NCBI RefSeq assembly: GCF_014191495.1
Contig: NZ_JACHWR010000004.1
Location: 186,001-250,000 of the forward strand
Direction of reading: 5' to 3'
Length of the DNA stretch: 64,000 nucleotides
Source: Nocardioides soli
GTDB lineage: Bacteria > Actinomycetota > Actinomycetes > Propionibacteriales > Nocardioidaceae
In this document: positions 22,456 to 30,745 of the stretch, in pieces
Layout of the letters: every line of letters starts with the position of its first letter
How positions within the stretch are numbered: the first letter of the stretch is position 1
Made by a program: the position numbers and the translations under genes
The notes under the pieces: model-generated
Databases searched by the model: none
Told to the model about the DNA's origin: nothing
The model's input: the letters and a program-made list of their open reading frames with translations, nothing else

Positions 22456-23345
22456 TTGGTGTTCTCCTCGGTGAAGGCCTGGACGGCAGCCTGGTACGAC
22501 GCCTCGTCGCCGGAGAGGAAGCGGTCGTGGAACGCCTGCCACTCCTCGTCGGAGCCGGACGCGGCGGCGGCGTACGCCCGCTGGAACCTCTCGTCGCGCT
22601 CGTAGTCGGGCGTGCAGGTGGTGAAGTGCGCGCCGTTCGGGGTCTCGACGACGCCGGTGACCATCATCCGGTTGAGCAGCAGCCGCTGCACCGGCGTGTC
22701 GACGGTGAGGCCGGCGGTGTCGACGATCTCCTCGACGCTCAGGTACGTCTGGTCCGCCGCCATCGCGAACAGGTCGTCGAAGTACGGGTCCGGTCCGAGG
22801 TACGACGCGTTGCCGTGCTGGTCGGCGCGGTTGAGGTGGACCAGCGCGACGTCGAGCTTGAGGGCGGGCACGGCGGCGAGCTCCTCATGACCGTGGCCGT
22901 CGTCGTAGGGGCTGGTGACCGTCTTCAGCCACGGGTTGTTGACCATCACGTCCGAGCCGAGCCCGGCGCGCATGGGCAGGAACGGCAGCCGCTGCGCGGC
23001 GGCGCGCAGGCCGGTCTGGAACATGCCCTCGTCGAGCTCGACGACGTCCGGGATCGACGCCGCCTGACGGGCGCGCTGGAAGTTGGGCTCGAGCGGGACC
23101 GAGTCGAGCGAGACGAACGCATAGACCAGCTTGCGGATCTTGCCCGCGCGGGCGAGCAGGCCCACGTCGGCGCCGCCCCAGCTGACGATCGTCAGGTCGG
23201 CGAGGTCGGAGTTGTAGATCGCGCGGACCAGCGCCATCGGCTTGCGCCGTGGGCCCCAGCCGCCGATGCCGATGGTCATCCCGCTCTTCAGGCTGCCGAC
23301 GACCTCGTCGATCGACATCCGCTTGTCGCGTGGTCCCTTGGTCAC
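22452..23345 (-). CDS. ipdA: IpdA, alpha subunit of COCHEA-CoA ring hydrolase
   Basis: 297 residues from a GTG overlapping the echA20 stop (GTGA). CoA-transferase-alpha motifs include GSLKSGMTIGIGGWGPRRKPMAL and LDVALVHLNRADQHGNASYLGPDPYFDDLFA, and the segment LDEGMFQTGLRAAAQRLPFLPMRAGLGSDV carries the Glu typical of the IpdA group. It forms the alpha2-beta2 hydrolase with IpdB. All four minus-strand genes overlap by 4 bp, implying one transcript. Confidence 0.9.
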   Translation of the reverse strand: MTKGPRDKRMSIDEVVGSLKSGMTIGIGGWGPRRKPMALVRAIYNSDLADLTIVSWGGADVGLLARAGKIRKLVYAFVSLDSVPLEPNFQRARQAASIPDVVELDEGMFQTGLRAAAQRLPFLPMRAGLGSDVMVNNPWLKTVTSPYDDGHGHEELAAVPALKLDVALVHLNRADQHGNASYLGPDPYFDDLFAMAADQTYLSVEEIVDTAGLTVDTPVQRLLLNRMMVTGVVETPNGAHFTTCTPDYERDERFQRAYAAAASGSDEEWQAFHDRFLSGDEASYQAAVQAFTEENTK

Positions 23346-24097
23346 TTCTTCCCCTTGTCTGTGCCGGCGAAGGCGTCTCGCAGCTCGTCGCTCACACCGG
23401 CGAGGTTGAGCTCGAAGGTGAAGCCCTGCTCGAACCGGTAGCTCTTGTTGACGTCGATCGGGTCGATCCCGTTCAGCGCCTCCTTGGCGGCGCGGATCAC
23501 CCGGGTGTCCTTGGCCGCGATCTCGGCGGCGACCTGCAGCGCGGCGTCGTCGAGCTGGTCGCGGGGCACCACCTCGAGCACGCTGCCGAACTGCACCAGC
23601 TCGGTCGCCTTGATGGTGCGCGCGGTGAAGTAGAGGGTGCGCATCATGTGCTGCGGCACCAGGCGAGCCATGTGGGTGGCCGCGCCGAGCGCGCCCTGGT
23701 TGACCTCGGGTACGCCGAAGTAGGCGTCGTCGCTGGCCACCACGCAGTCGGCGTTGCCGACCAGGCCGACCCCGCCGCCGACGCAGAAGCCGTTGACGGC
23801 CGCGATCACCGGCACCGCGCACTCGTAGACGGCCTTGAACGCCGCGTAGCAGCCCTTGTTGGCGCCGATCAGGGCGTCGAAGCCGGTGGAGTGCTGCATC
23901 TCCTTGATGTCGACGCCGGCGTTGAAGCCGCGGCCCTCGGCGCGGAGCACGACGACCTTGGTGTCCAGGTCGCCGGCCGCCTCGTCGAGCGCGGCGGCCA
24001 CGTCGTACCAGCCCTGGACCGGGAGCGCGTTGACGGGTGGGTGGGCCATCGTCACCACCCGGATCCCGTCGGCGCGAAGCTCGGAGGTGATGCTCAT
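23342..24097 (-). CDS. echA20: EchA20, crotonase-fold ring hydrolase
   Basis: 251 residues from ATG 24097. Crotonase signatures: AEGRGFNAGVDIKEM (oxyanion/CoA loop), NGFCVGGGVGLVGNADCVVAS and FGVPEVNQGALGAATHMARLVP. In Mycobacterium EchA20 hydrolyses a ring of the HIP-CoA-derived diketone before IpdAB. It heads the echA20-ipdA-ipdB-ipdC operon and is divergent from the SDR at 24174 across a KstR2-type promoter. Confidence 0.9.
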   Translation of the reverse strand: MSITSELRADGIRVVTMAHPPVNALPVQGWYDVAAALDEAAGDLDTKVVVLRAEGRGFNAGVDIKEMQHSTGFDALIGANKGCYAAFKAVYECAVPVIAAVNGFCVGGGVGLVGNADCVVASDDAYFGVPEVNQGALGAATHMARLVPQHMMRTLYFTARTIKATELVQFGSVLEVVPRDQLDDAALQVAAEIAAKDTRVIRAAKEALNGIDPIDVNKSYRFEQGFTFELNLAGVSDELRDAFAGTDKGKK

Positions 24098-24153
24098 CTG
24101 CTGCCTTCCGGTCTCGGGTCACCGGCGGACCGGTGATGCACACAACCTAATGC

Positions 24154-24167
24154 TTGCTTGGTAGGCT
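24154..24167 (+). promoter_or_regulatory. KstR2-type half-site and leaderless promoter (echA20/SDR divergon)
   Basis: TTGCTTGGTA (24154-24163) is identical to the right arm of the fadD3/fadE30 operator; the left arm is diverged. TAGGCT (24162-24167) overlaps it as a -10, and the SDR ATG at 24174 lies 6 nt later, so the transcript is probably leaderless. The geometry matches that at fadE30. Confidence 0.7.
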
Positions 24168-24173
24168 ACCAGC

Positions 24174-24935
24174 ATGGTGCTGCCACTCGACCTCTCCGGC
24201 CGCGTCGCGCTCGTCACCGGCGGTGCGCGCGGGATCGGTCTCGGGATCACGCGTGCCCTGCTCGGTGCCGGGGCGTCCGTGGTGACCTGCTCGCGCTCCG
24301 AGGTCGAGCCGGTGCCCGGCACGGTCCACCGGGTCTGCGACGTGCGCGACCCGGAGGCGGTCCGCGCGCTGGTCGACCGGGTGACGACCGACCTGGGCCG
24401 GCTCGACGTCCTGGTCAACAACGCCGGGGGAGCGCCCGCGACCGACGCGGCGACGGCGTCCCCGCGCTTCCACGACAAGATCGTCGGCCTCAACCTGCAG
24501 GCACCGCTGCTGTGCGCCCAGGCGGCCAACGCCGTGATGCAGCAGCAGGACTCCGGCGGCGCGATCGTGAACATCTCGTCGATCTCGGCCAGCCGGCCGG
24601 CGCCGACCATCGCGGCGTACGCCGCGGCGAAGGCCGGGCTCAACTCGCTGACGGCGTCGCTGGCGATGGAGTGGGCGCCCAAGGTGCGGGTGAACGCGAT
24701 CGAGGTCGGCCTGTGCCGCACCGAGCAGACCGACGACCACTACGGCGACGACGCGTCGGTGGCGGCGATCGAGCAGACCATCCCGCTCGGCCGGATGGCG
24801 CGCCCCGAGGAGGTCGGCAACCTCGCCGCCTTCCTGGCGAGCGACCTCGCGTCGTACGTCTCCGGCGCGACCGTGGCCTGTCACGGCGGGGGAGAGACCC
24901 CCGCCTTCCTGGTGGTGCAGAAGGGACTCACATGA
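24174..24935 (+). CDS. SDR oxidoreductase (Rv3549c-like)
   Basis: 253 residues. The cofactor site is VALVTGGARGIGLGITRALL, with NNAGGAP, the catalytic Ser in NISSISASR, and Tyr/Lys in YAAAKAG. Synteny (divergent from echA20, before the Rv3548c-like SDR) matches Rv3549c of the KstR2 regulon, a beta-hydroxyacyl-CoA-dehydrogenase-like role in HIP-CoA breakdown. Its exact step is not established by the sequence. ATGA couples it to the next SDR. Confidence 0.82.
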   Translation: MVLPLDLSGRVALVTGGARGIGLGITRALLGAGASVVTCSRSEVEPVPGTVHRVCDVRDPEAVRALVDRVTTDLGRLDVLVNNAGGAPATDAATASPRFHDKIVGLNLQAPLLCAQAANAVMQQQDSGGAIVNISSISASRPAPTIAAYAAAKAGLNSLTASLAMEWAPKVRVNAIEVGLCRTEQTDDHYGDDASVAAIEQTIPLGRMARPEEVGNLAAFLASDLASYVSGATVACHGGGETPAFLVVQKGLT

Positions 24936-25813
24936 GCAACCTCCTCGAGGGTCGCGTCGCGATCGTCACCGGCGCGGGCCGGGGCATCGGCCGCGCGCAC
25001 GCGCTGGAGCTCGCCCGGCACGGCGCGGCCGTGGTCGTCAACGACTACGGCGTCTCGCTGGCCGGCGAAGGGACCGGCGAGACCCCGGCGGAGTCGGTGG
25101 TGGCCGAGATCGAGGCCGCCGGTGGCCGCGCGGTCGTGAACACCGCCGACGTCGCGGACTTCGACCAGGCCGAGGCGATGGTGCGCCAGGCGATCGACAC
25201 CTTCGGCGGACTCGACATCCTGGTCAACAACGCCGGCTTCGTGCGCGACCGGATGCTCGTCAACACCGCCGAGGAGGAGTGGGACGCGGTGATCCGGGTG
25301 CACCTCAAGGGCCACTTCGCGCCGCTGCGCCACGCCGGTGCCTACTGGCGCGCCGAGGCGAAGGCCGGCCGCGAGCGGGCCGCCCGCGTCATCAACACCT
25401 CGTCCGGCGCCGGGCTCCAGGGATCGGTCGGCCAGACGACGTACTCCGCCGCCAAGGCCGGCATCGCCGCCATGACGCTGGTCGCCGCCCAGGAGATGGG
25501 CCGATACGGCGTCACCGTCAACGCGATCGCGCCCGTCGCCCGCACCCGGATGACCGAGGGCGCCTTCGACACCTCCGCCATGGCGCTGCCCGAGGACAAC
25601 TCCCCGATCGTGGCCTGGCTCGCCTCCGCGGAGGCCGGCGACGTCACCGGCCGGGTGATCGAGATCGACGGCAGCACGATGACCGTCGAGCTCGGCTGGC
25701 GGCACGGTCCGGCCCGCGACGCCGGCCGCAGGTGGGAGGCGGTCGAGGTCGGACCCGCCCTGCGAGACCTGCTCGCCCAGGGGCCGGACCCGGAGCCGGT
25801 GTACGGCGCGTAG
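24932..25813 (+). CDS. SDR oxidoreductase (Rv3548c-like)
   Basis: 293 residues from an ATG overlapping the previous stop. It has VAIVTGAGRGIGRAHALELARHGAAVVVNDYG, the classic opening of the large-type MFE-2/FabG-like dehydrogenases, then NNAGFVRDRMLVN, TSSGAGLQGSVGQTTYSAAKAG and a longer C-terminal region ending in DPEPVYGA. This is the hydroxyacyl-CoA dehydrogenase module found in multifunctional beta-oxidation enzymes. It is the last gene of the ipd region before the repeat-bracketed nuclease-like gene. Confidence 0.82.
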   Translation: MSNLLEGRVAIVTGAGRGIGRAHALELARHGAAVVVNDYGVSLAGEGTGETPAESVVAEIEAAGGRAVVNTADVADFDQAEAMVRQAIDTFGGLDILVNNAGFVRDRMLVNTAEEEWDAVIRVHLKGHFAPLRHAGAYWRAEAKAGRERAARVINTSSGAGLQGSVGQTTYSAAKAGIAAMTLVAAQEMGRYGVTVNAIAPVARTRMTEGAFDTSAMALPEDNSPIVAWLASAEAGDVTGRVIEIDGSTMTVELGWRHGPARDAGRRWEAVEVGPALRDLLAQGPDPEPVYGA

Positions 25814-25851
25814 GCGTGTGGTGGGTCGGCCGGTCGGTGTGCTGCTGCGGG

Positions 25852-25933
25852 CGGTTTCATCAAGGGATGAGGACCGAGTGTCGGTTCCCTCGACGAACTG
25901 GTGCGGGGAAGCGTGGCTTCATCAAGGGATGAA
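25852..25933. repeat. Two direct copies of the TTCATCAAGGGATGAA palindrome
   Basis: Copies at 25852-25871 (GCGGTTTCATCAAGGGATGA core, written from 25851) and 25918-25933 (TTCATCAAGGGATGAA) lie in the same orientation between the Rv3548c-like gene and the gene at 26065. The remaining intergenic sequence (25814-26064) shows nothing else recognisable. Confidence 0.9.
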
Positions 25934-26064
25934 GGTGAGCCTGCGCCCCGGCACAGACCGTCGCGCGGGCCACATGTCACTCACAGTCGTGCGGCCGACC
26001 GCGTACTGCACAGGGAGCGACCGCGTTCCTGCGACGCCTTCCGCCGCCGCGGCACGCTGCCGGC

Positions 26065-27006
26065 ATGGAACCTCTCCGCATCCTCGTCGCGACCCGTGGC
26101 TTCTTCACCCGAGCCGAGGCGCGTGAGCTCGGGTACGGCGACCGCGCCGTGTCCGCGGCGATGCGGTCGCGATCGTGGCACCGGATCCGGCGTGGCTACT
26201 ACACGTTCACCGACGAGTGGGCGGGGCTCGACCCGGTGGGCCGGCACCGCGTGCTCTCCCGTGCGGTCGCGCACTCGCTCGGGGACGCTGTTGCCCTGAG
26301 CCACGTCTCGGGACTCGTCACTCACGGGGTCGACCTGTGGGGCGTCGACCTGCGCAGGGTGCATGTCACGCGGCTGGATGGCGGCCCGGGCCGCATCGAG
26401 GGCGATGTGGTTCACCACGAGGGCCGATGCATCGCCGATGACGTCGTCGAGCGCGACGGAGTGGCGGTTCTGCGCGCAACCCGATGTGCGATCGAGACCG
26501 CCTCGAGGGCGTCCAACGAGGTCGCGTTGGTCCTGTTCGACGGGTTGCTCCGGATTGGCCTTGCCGACGCGGACGCACTGTTCGGGCAGTTCACCCTCAT
26601 GGAGCACTGGCCGTACACGCAACATCTCCACGTGCCCGTGCGGATGGCGGACGCACGATCGCGGTCGGTCGGCGAGTCGCGCGGCCGGTGGCTGTTCAGG
26701 TCGGCTGGGCTACCCACGCCGGCTCTGCAGTACGAGGTTCGCAACGTGTCCGGAGAGCTGATCGGCACGACGGACTGGGCCTGGCTCGGGGAGGGTGTCC
26801 TCGGTGAGTTCGACGGGTGGATGAAGTACGGACGTCTGTTGAAGCCTGGTCAGGACCCCGGAGATGTGGTCTTCCAGGAGAAGGTGCGCGAAGACCGCCT
26901 GCGTGAGGCCACGGGCATGGGCATGGTCCGGTTGATCTGGTCCGACTACCAGACGCCCGAGGCCACGGCTCGGCGGCTACGTGCGCAGCTCAAGCGAGTC
27001 GGCTGA
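26065..27006 (+). CDS. AbiEi-type antitoxin domain protein with a C-terminal nuclease-like domain
   Basis: 313 residues. The N-terminus (FFTRAEARELGYGDRAVSAAMRSRSWHRIRRGYYTF) is the winged-helix domain seen in AbiEi-family proteins, followed by a central ALSHVSGLVTHGVDLW domain. The C-terminal part has a PD-(D/E)xK-like pattern: Glu204, Asp237, Glu248-Phe-Asp250 and Lys254 (GEFDGWMKY), similar to Vsr/DUF559-type nucleases. No AbiEii toxin partner is adjacent. It is unrelated to steroid metabolism and is bracketed by inverted palindromic repeats. DNA-cleaving activity is inferred from the motif only. Confidence 0.72.
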   Translation: MEPLRILVATRGFFTRAEARELGYGDRAVSAAMRSRSWHRIRRGYYTFTDEWAGLDPVGRHRVLSRAVAHSLGDAVALSHVSGLVTHGVDLWGVDLRRVHVTRLDGGPGRIEGDVVHHEGRCIADDVVERDGVAVLRATRCAIETASRASNEVALVLFDGLLRIGLADADALFGQFTLMEHWPYTQHLHVPVRMADARSRSVGESRGRWLFRSAGLPTPALQYEVRNVSGELIGTTDWAWLGEGVLGEFDGWMKYGRLLKPGQDPGDVVFQEKVREDRLREATGMGMVRLIWSDYQTPEATARRLRAQLKRVG

Positions 27007-27092
27007 CGGCGGTTCGGGCCTTGGGGTGTTCGGCCGTTGCTGTCGGTCACCGCGAGCGGCTGGCGATGGTCCTGGGCGCGACATCCGCGGCT

Positions 27093-27341
27093 GGGGTCGG
27101 TCTGGCTGCGGGTTCGCCTTCATCCCTTGATGAAGCCGCGGTTCCCGGGCTCAACTCGGCCAGGGATCCGCAGCTTCGACCTCATCCCTTGATGAAGCCG
27201 CGGTTGCCACGCCCAACTCGGCCAGGGATCCGCGGTCGGGGTCGGTCTGGCTGCGGGTTCGCCTTCATCCCTTGATGAAGCCGCGGTTCCCGGGCTCAAC
27301 TCGGCCAGGGATCCGCAGCTTCGACCTCATCCCTTGATGAA
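27093..27341. repeat. 145-bp tandem duplication carrying four TTCATCCCTTGATGAA palindromes
   Basis: Bases 27093-27195 and 27238-27340 are identical; the period is 145 bp. Each unit holds two palindromes in CCTT orientation: 27119-27134 and 27182-27196, then 27264-27279 and 27327-27341. A CCGCGG follows the first three. This fills most of the 382-bp gap between the nuclease-like gene and fadA5; no gene is seen in it. Confidence 0.92.
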
Positions 27342-27388
27342 CCGCCCCCCGAGACTCCCCGCGGCCGCGGCCGCGGCCACGCGACGGA

Positions 27389-28552
27389 TCAGATCCGCTC
27401 GATCACCGTGCCGGTCGCCATCGCGCCGCCGGCGCACATGGTGATCAGCGCGCTGCTGGCGTCGCGACGCTCGAGCTCGTGCAGGGCCGTGGTGATCAGG
27501 CGGGTGCCGGTGGAGCCGACGGGGTGGCCGAGGGCGATGGCCCCGCCGTTCACGTTCACCCGGTCCAGGTCGACGTGGTGTTCGCCGGCCCAGGAGAGCA
27601 CGACCGAGGCGAACGCCTCGTTGACCTCGAAGAGGTCGAAGTCGGAGATGGTCATGCCGGTGCGGTCGAGGATCTTCGAGGTCGCGTCGATCGGCCCGTC
27701 GAGGTGGTAGTACGGGTCGGAGCCGACCAGGCAGTGCGCGGCGATCCGGGCCCGGGGCGTCAGACCGAGCGCGCGGGCCTTGTCGGAGTCCATCAGGAGT
27801 ACGGCGGAGGCGCCGTCGCTGATCTGCGAGGAGGTGCCGGCGGTGTGCAGTCCGTCGGGGAGCACCGACTTGAGCCCGGCCAGGCCCTCGAGCGTGGTCT
27901 CGCGCAGGCCCTGGTCGCTGTCGACGACCTGCGTCGAGCCGGTCGGGGCGCCGGTCTCGTCGAGCACGGGCGCCTCGATCGGGGCGATCTCGCGCTTGAA
28001 CCGGCCCTCGTCGACGGCGACGCGCGCCTTCTGCTGCGAGGCGAGGCCGAAGGCCTCGAGGTCCGCGCGGCCGAGTCCCCGGTTGCGGGCGATCCGGTCG
28101 GCGCCCTCGAACTGGTTGGGCATGTCGATCGACCAGTCGTCCGGACGCGGGTCGCCCATGCCCGGGGGCACGTTGGCGCCGAGCGGGATCCGGGACATCG
28201 CCTCGACACCGCACGCGATGCCGACCTCGATGGTGCCGGCCGCGATCATGTCGTGGACCAGGTGGGCGGCCTGCTGGCCCGACCCGCACTGGGCGTCGAT
28301 CGCCGTCGCGCCGGTGTGCTGGGCCAGACCGGCGTGCAGCCAGGCGCGGCGCACCATGTCGTTGGACTGCTCGCCCGCCTGGGTCACGCAGCCGCCCACG
28401 ACCTGGTCGACCAGGTCGGAGTCGATGCCGGCGCGGGCCAGCACCTGGGACTGGACGAAGCCGAGCAGCACGGCGGGGTGCACGCCGGCGAGCCAGCCCT
28501 TCCTCTTGCCGAGGGGAGTACGGACGGCGTCGATGATCACGGGGGTGCCCAT
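27389..28552 (-). CDS. fadA5: FadA5, thiolase of cholesterol side-chain degradation
   Basis: 387 residues from ATG 28552. Catalytic Cys89 (DAQCGSGQQA), His343 (GHPVGSTG) and Cys373 (MCAGG) are present; the M. tuberculosis FadA5 residues I recall lie four positions later in each case. FadA5 cleaves the 3-ketoacyl-CoA formed from the side chain. TACTTT ends 6 nt before the ATG, suggesting a leaderless transcript, with the KstR box abutting it. It is divergent from cyp125. Confidence 0.92.
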   Translation of the reverse strand: MGTPVIIDAVRTPLGKRKGWLAGVHPAVLLGFVQSQVLARAGIDSDLVDQVVGGCVTQAGEQSNDMVRRAWLHAGLAQHTGATAIDAQCGSGQQAAHLVHDMIAAGTIEVGIACGVEAMSRIPLGANVPPGMGDPRPDDWSIDMPNQFEGADRIARNRGLGRADLEAFGLASQQKARVAVDEGRFKREIAPIEAPVLDETGAPTGSTQVVDSDQGLRETTLEGLAGLKSVLPDGLHTAGTSSQISDGASAVLLMDSDKARALGLTPRARIAAHCLVGSDPYYHLDGPIDATSKILDRTGMTISDFDLFEVNEAFASVVLSWAGEHHVDLDRVNVNGGAIALGHPVGSTGTRLITTALHELERRDASSALITMCAGGAMATGTVIERI

Positions 28553-28562
28553 GGGAGAAAAG

Positions 28563-28576
28563 TAGAACACGTTCTC
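28563..28576 (-). promoter_or_regulatory. KstR-type operator of fadA5
   Basis: TAGAACACGTTCTC, 13 of 14 bases palindromic. On the minus strand it is followed by the -10-like TACTTT (complement of 28559-28564) and the ATG 6 nt later. The gap to cyp125 also holds a second box. Confidence 0.88.
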
Positions 28577-28641
28577 GTCTTGGGCAATTCTCAGCCTCCT
28601 TCTCCTTCCCTTCCGTACCTTCGGTATGTAGTCTCCATCAC

Positions 28642-28655
28642 TAGAACGTGTTCCA
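28642..28655 (+). promoter_or_regulatory. KstR-type operator of cyp125
   Basis: TAGAACGTGTTCCA, about 21 bp upstream of the cyp125 GTG. GAGGGAG lies just before that GTG, so cyp125 probably has a normal short leader, unlike fadA5. Confidence 0.85.
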
Positions 28656-28676
28656 GCCAGCCTCGAGGGAGCTCCT

Positions 28677-29918
28677 GTGACCGCAACCGATGTCTTGCCG
28701 GTGGGCTTCGACTTCACCGACCCCGACCTGATCCAGAGGGCGATTCCGCACGACGAGTTCCGCACTGCCCGGCAGCACCACCCCGTCGTCTGGGTCGAGC
28801 AGGACCCGGTGTGGTGCAGCGGCTTCGCGCCCGAGGCGGGGACCGGCTACTACGCCGTCACCCGCCACGAGGACGTCTCGGCGATCTCCAAGGACAGCAA
28901 GAACTGGTCGACGTACGAGAACGGCGCGATCATCCGCTTCCCCGGTGAGATGGCCCGTGAGCAGATCGAGCTCCAGCGCGTCATCCTGATCAACCAGGAC
29001 CCGCCTGAGCACACCGCCACCCGGCAGATCGTCTCCCGTGGCTTCACCCCGCGCTCCATCGCGGAGCTGGAGAAGACGATGGAGATGCGGGCGGCGCAGA
29101 TCGTCGGGGACGCCAAGGCGCGCGGCACCGGCAACTTCGTCGACGACGTGGCCGCCGAGCTGCCGCTGCAGGCGATCGCCGACCTGATCGGCGTCCCGCA
29201 GGAGGACCGGCACAAGCTCTTCGACTGGTCCAACCAGATGCTCGCGGGCGAGGACCCCGACTTCGCCGGGGCCAACGACGTCGCCGCGGCGGAGATCCTG
29301 GGCTACTCGATGATGCTCGCCGCCGAGCGGCAGGCCAACCCGCGCGACGACCTCATCACCAAGCTGATCAACGCCCACAAGGGCGAGCGGGGCCTGACCG
29401 ACGACGAGTTCGGCTACTTCGTGATCCTGCTGACGGTCGCCGGCAACGAGACCACCCGCAACGCCATCACCCACGGCATGAACGCGTTCTTCGACAACCC
29501 CGAGCAGTGGGAGATCTGGAAGCGGGACCGGCCCGCCACCATGGTCGACGAGGTGGTCCGCTGGGCCACGCCGGTGAGCGTCTTCCAGCGCACCGCCCTC
29601 GACGACGTCGAGGTCGGCGGCGTCACGATCCGCAAGGGCGAGCGGGCGGCGCTGTTCTACGCCAGCGCGAACTTCGACGAGGACGTCTTCGAGGACCCGT
29701 TCACGTTCAACATCCTGCGGGAGACCAACCCGCAGCTCGGGTTCGGCGGTCACGGGGCCCACTACTGCCTCGGTGCCAACCTGGCCCGTCAGGAGATCCG
29801 GGTGATCTTCGACGCCCTGGCCGACGTGGTGCCGGACATCTCCCGGCTGGCCGAGCCCGTGCGGCTGCGCCACTCGTGGGTCAACGGCATCAAGAACCTG
29901 CAGGTCAAGTACGCCTGA
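28677..29918 (+). CDS. cyp125: CYP125, steroid C26/C27 monooxygenase
   Basis: 413 residues from GTG 28677 with GAGGGAG upstream. P450 features: I-helix AGNETTRNAI, K-helix ExxR region, and the heme loop FGGHGAHYCLGANLA with Cys364. The N-terminal GFDFTDPDLIQRAIPHDEFRTARQHHPV and the overall sequence are characteristic of CYP125, which oxidises the terminal methyl of cholesterol and cholest-4-en-3-one to start side-chain breakdown. A ferredoxin/reductase partner is not in the window. Confidence 0.93.
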   Translation: MTATDVLPVGFDFTDPDLIQRAIPHDEFRTARQHHPVVWVEQDPVWCSGFAPEAGTGYYAVTRHEDVSAISKDSKNWSTYENGAIIRFPGEMAREQIELQRVILINQDPPEHTATRQIVSRGFTPRSIAELEKTMEMRAAQIVGDAKARGTGNFVDDVAAELPLQAIADLIGVPQEDRHKLFDWSNQMLAGEDPDFAGANDVAAAEILGYSMMLAAERQANPRDDLITKLINAHKGERGLTDDEFGYFVILLTVAGNETTRNAITHGMNAFFDNPEQWEIWKRDRPATMVDEVVRWATPVSVFQRTALDDVEVGGVTIRKGERAALFYASANFDEDVFEDPFTFNILRETNPQLGFGGHGAHYCLGANLARQEIRVIFDALADVVPDISRLAEPVRLRHSWVNGIKNLQVKYA

Positions 29919-29936
29919 GGAACGACGTACGACGGT

Positions 29937-30707
29937 TCAGGCGGCCCGCTCGGTCAACACGAGCGGGCCGTCTGCCGTGATGGCGACGGTGTGCTCCATG
30001 TGGGCGCCGCGGGAGCCGTCCTGGCTGCGTAGGGTCCAGCCGTCCTCGTCGGTGTAGATCTCGTCGGTGGTGTGCAGGAACCACGGCTCCAGGGCGAGCA
30101 CCAGGCCCGGCCGCAGCTTGAGCCCGCGGCCGGCGCGGCCGTCGTTGGGCACGTGCGGCTCGCCGTGCATGGTGCGGCCCACGCCGTGGCCGCCGAACTG
30201 CAGGTTGATGCCGAGGCCCGCCGCCCGGGCGACGTCGCCGATGGCGGCCGAGATGTCGCCGAGCCGGTTGCCCGGCTGGGCCTGGGCGATCGCCGCGTCG
30301 AGCGCGCGGCCGGTGACCTCGATCAGGTCGAGGTCCTCCTGCCGAGGGGTCCCGACGACGACGCTGAGGGCCGAGTCGGCGACCCAGCCGTCGACGCTCG
30401 CGGCGAAGTCGACCGAGAGCAGATCGCCGTCCTCGAGGGCGTAGTCGTGGGGGAGGCCGTGCAGCACGGCGTCGTTGACCGACGTGCAGAGCACCTTGCC
30501 GAAGGGCGAGGCGCCGAACGACGGGTGATAGTCGATGTAGCAGGACTCCGCACCGCGGTCGCGGATCATCTGGTGGGCGAGCTCGTCGAGCTCGAGCAGG
30601 TTGACGCCGACGGCGGCCTTCGCGGCGAGCGCGGTCAGCACCTCGCCGACGAACCGGCCGGCCGGTCGCATCTGCTCGATCTGGGCGGGCGTGCGGAGCT
30701 CGATCAT
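29937..30707 (-). CDS. map: Type I methionine aminopeptidase
   Basis: 256 residues from ATG 30707. The five metal ligands are visible: Asp in SVDFAAS, Asp in VADSAL, His in GHGVGRTMHGEP, Glu in LALEPWF and Glu in MEHTVA. It removes N-terminal Met from new proteins in the cytosol. No SH3 or zinc-finger N-terminal extension is present, so it is a short type Ia form. It lies convergent with cyp125 and is unrelated to the steroid genes. Confidence 0.93.
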   Translation of the reverse strand: MIELRTPAQIEQMRPAGRFVGEVLTALAAKAAVGVNLLELDELAHQMIRDRGAESCYIDYHPSFGASPFGKVLCTSVNDAVLHGLPHDYALEDGDLLSVDFAASVDGWVADSALSVVVGTPRQEDLDLIEVTGRALDAAIAQAQPGNRLGDISAAIGDVARAAGLGINLQFGGHGVGRTMHGEPHVPNDGRAGRGLKLRPGLVLALEPWFLHTTDEIYTDEDGWTLRSQDGSRGAHMEHTVAITADGPLVLTERAA

Positions 30708-30745
30708 GAGACGACCCTATCGGCGCGGCTCCGTAGGCTGGGCGG

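Noticed and set aside
26065..27006. Complete AbiE toxin-antitoxin pair
   Set aside because: No AbiEii nucleotidyltransferase gene is adjacent; only the antitoxin-type domain is present.
27093..27341. CRISPR array
   Set aside because: Only four palindromes in a duplicated block; spacers are themselves repeated, and no cas genes are present.
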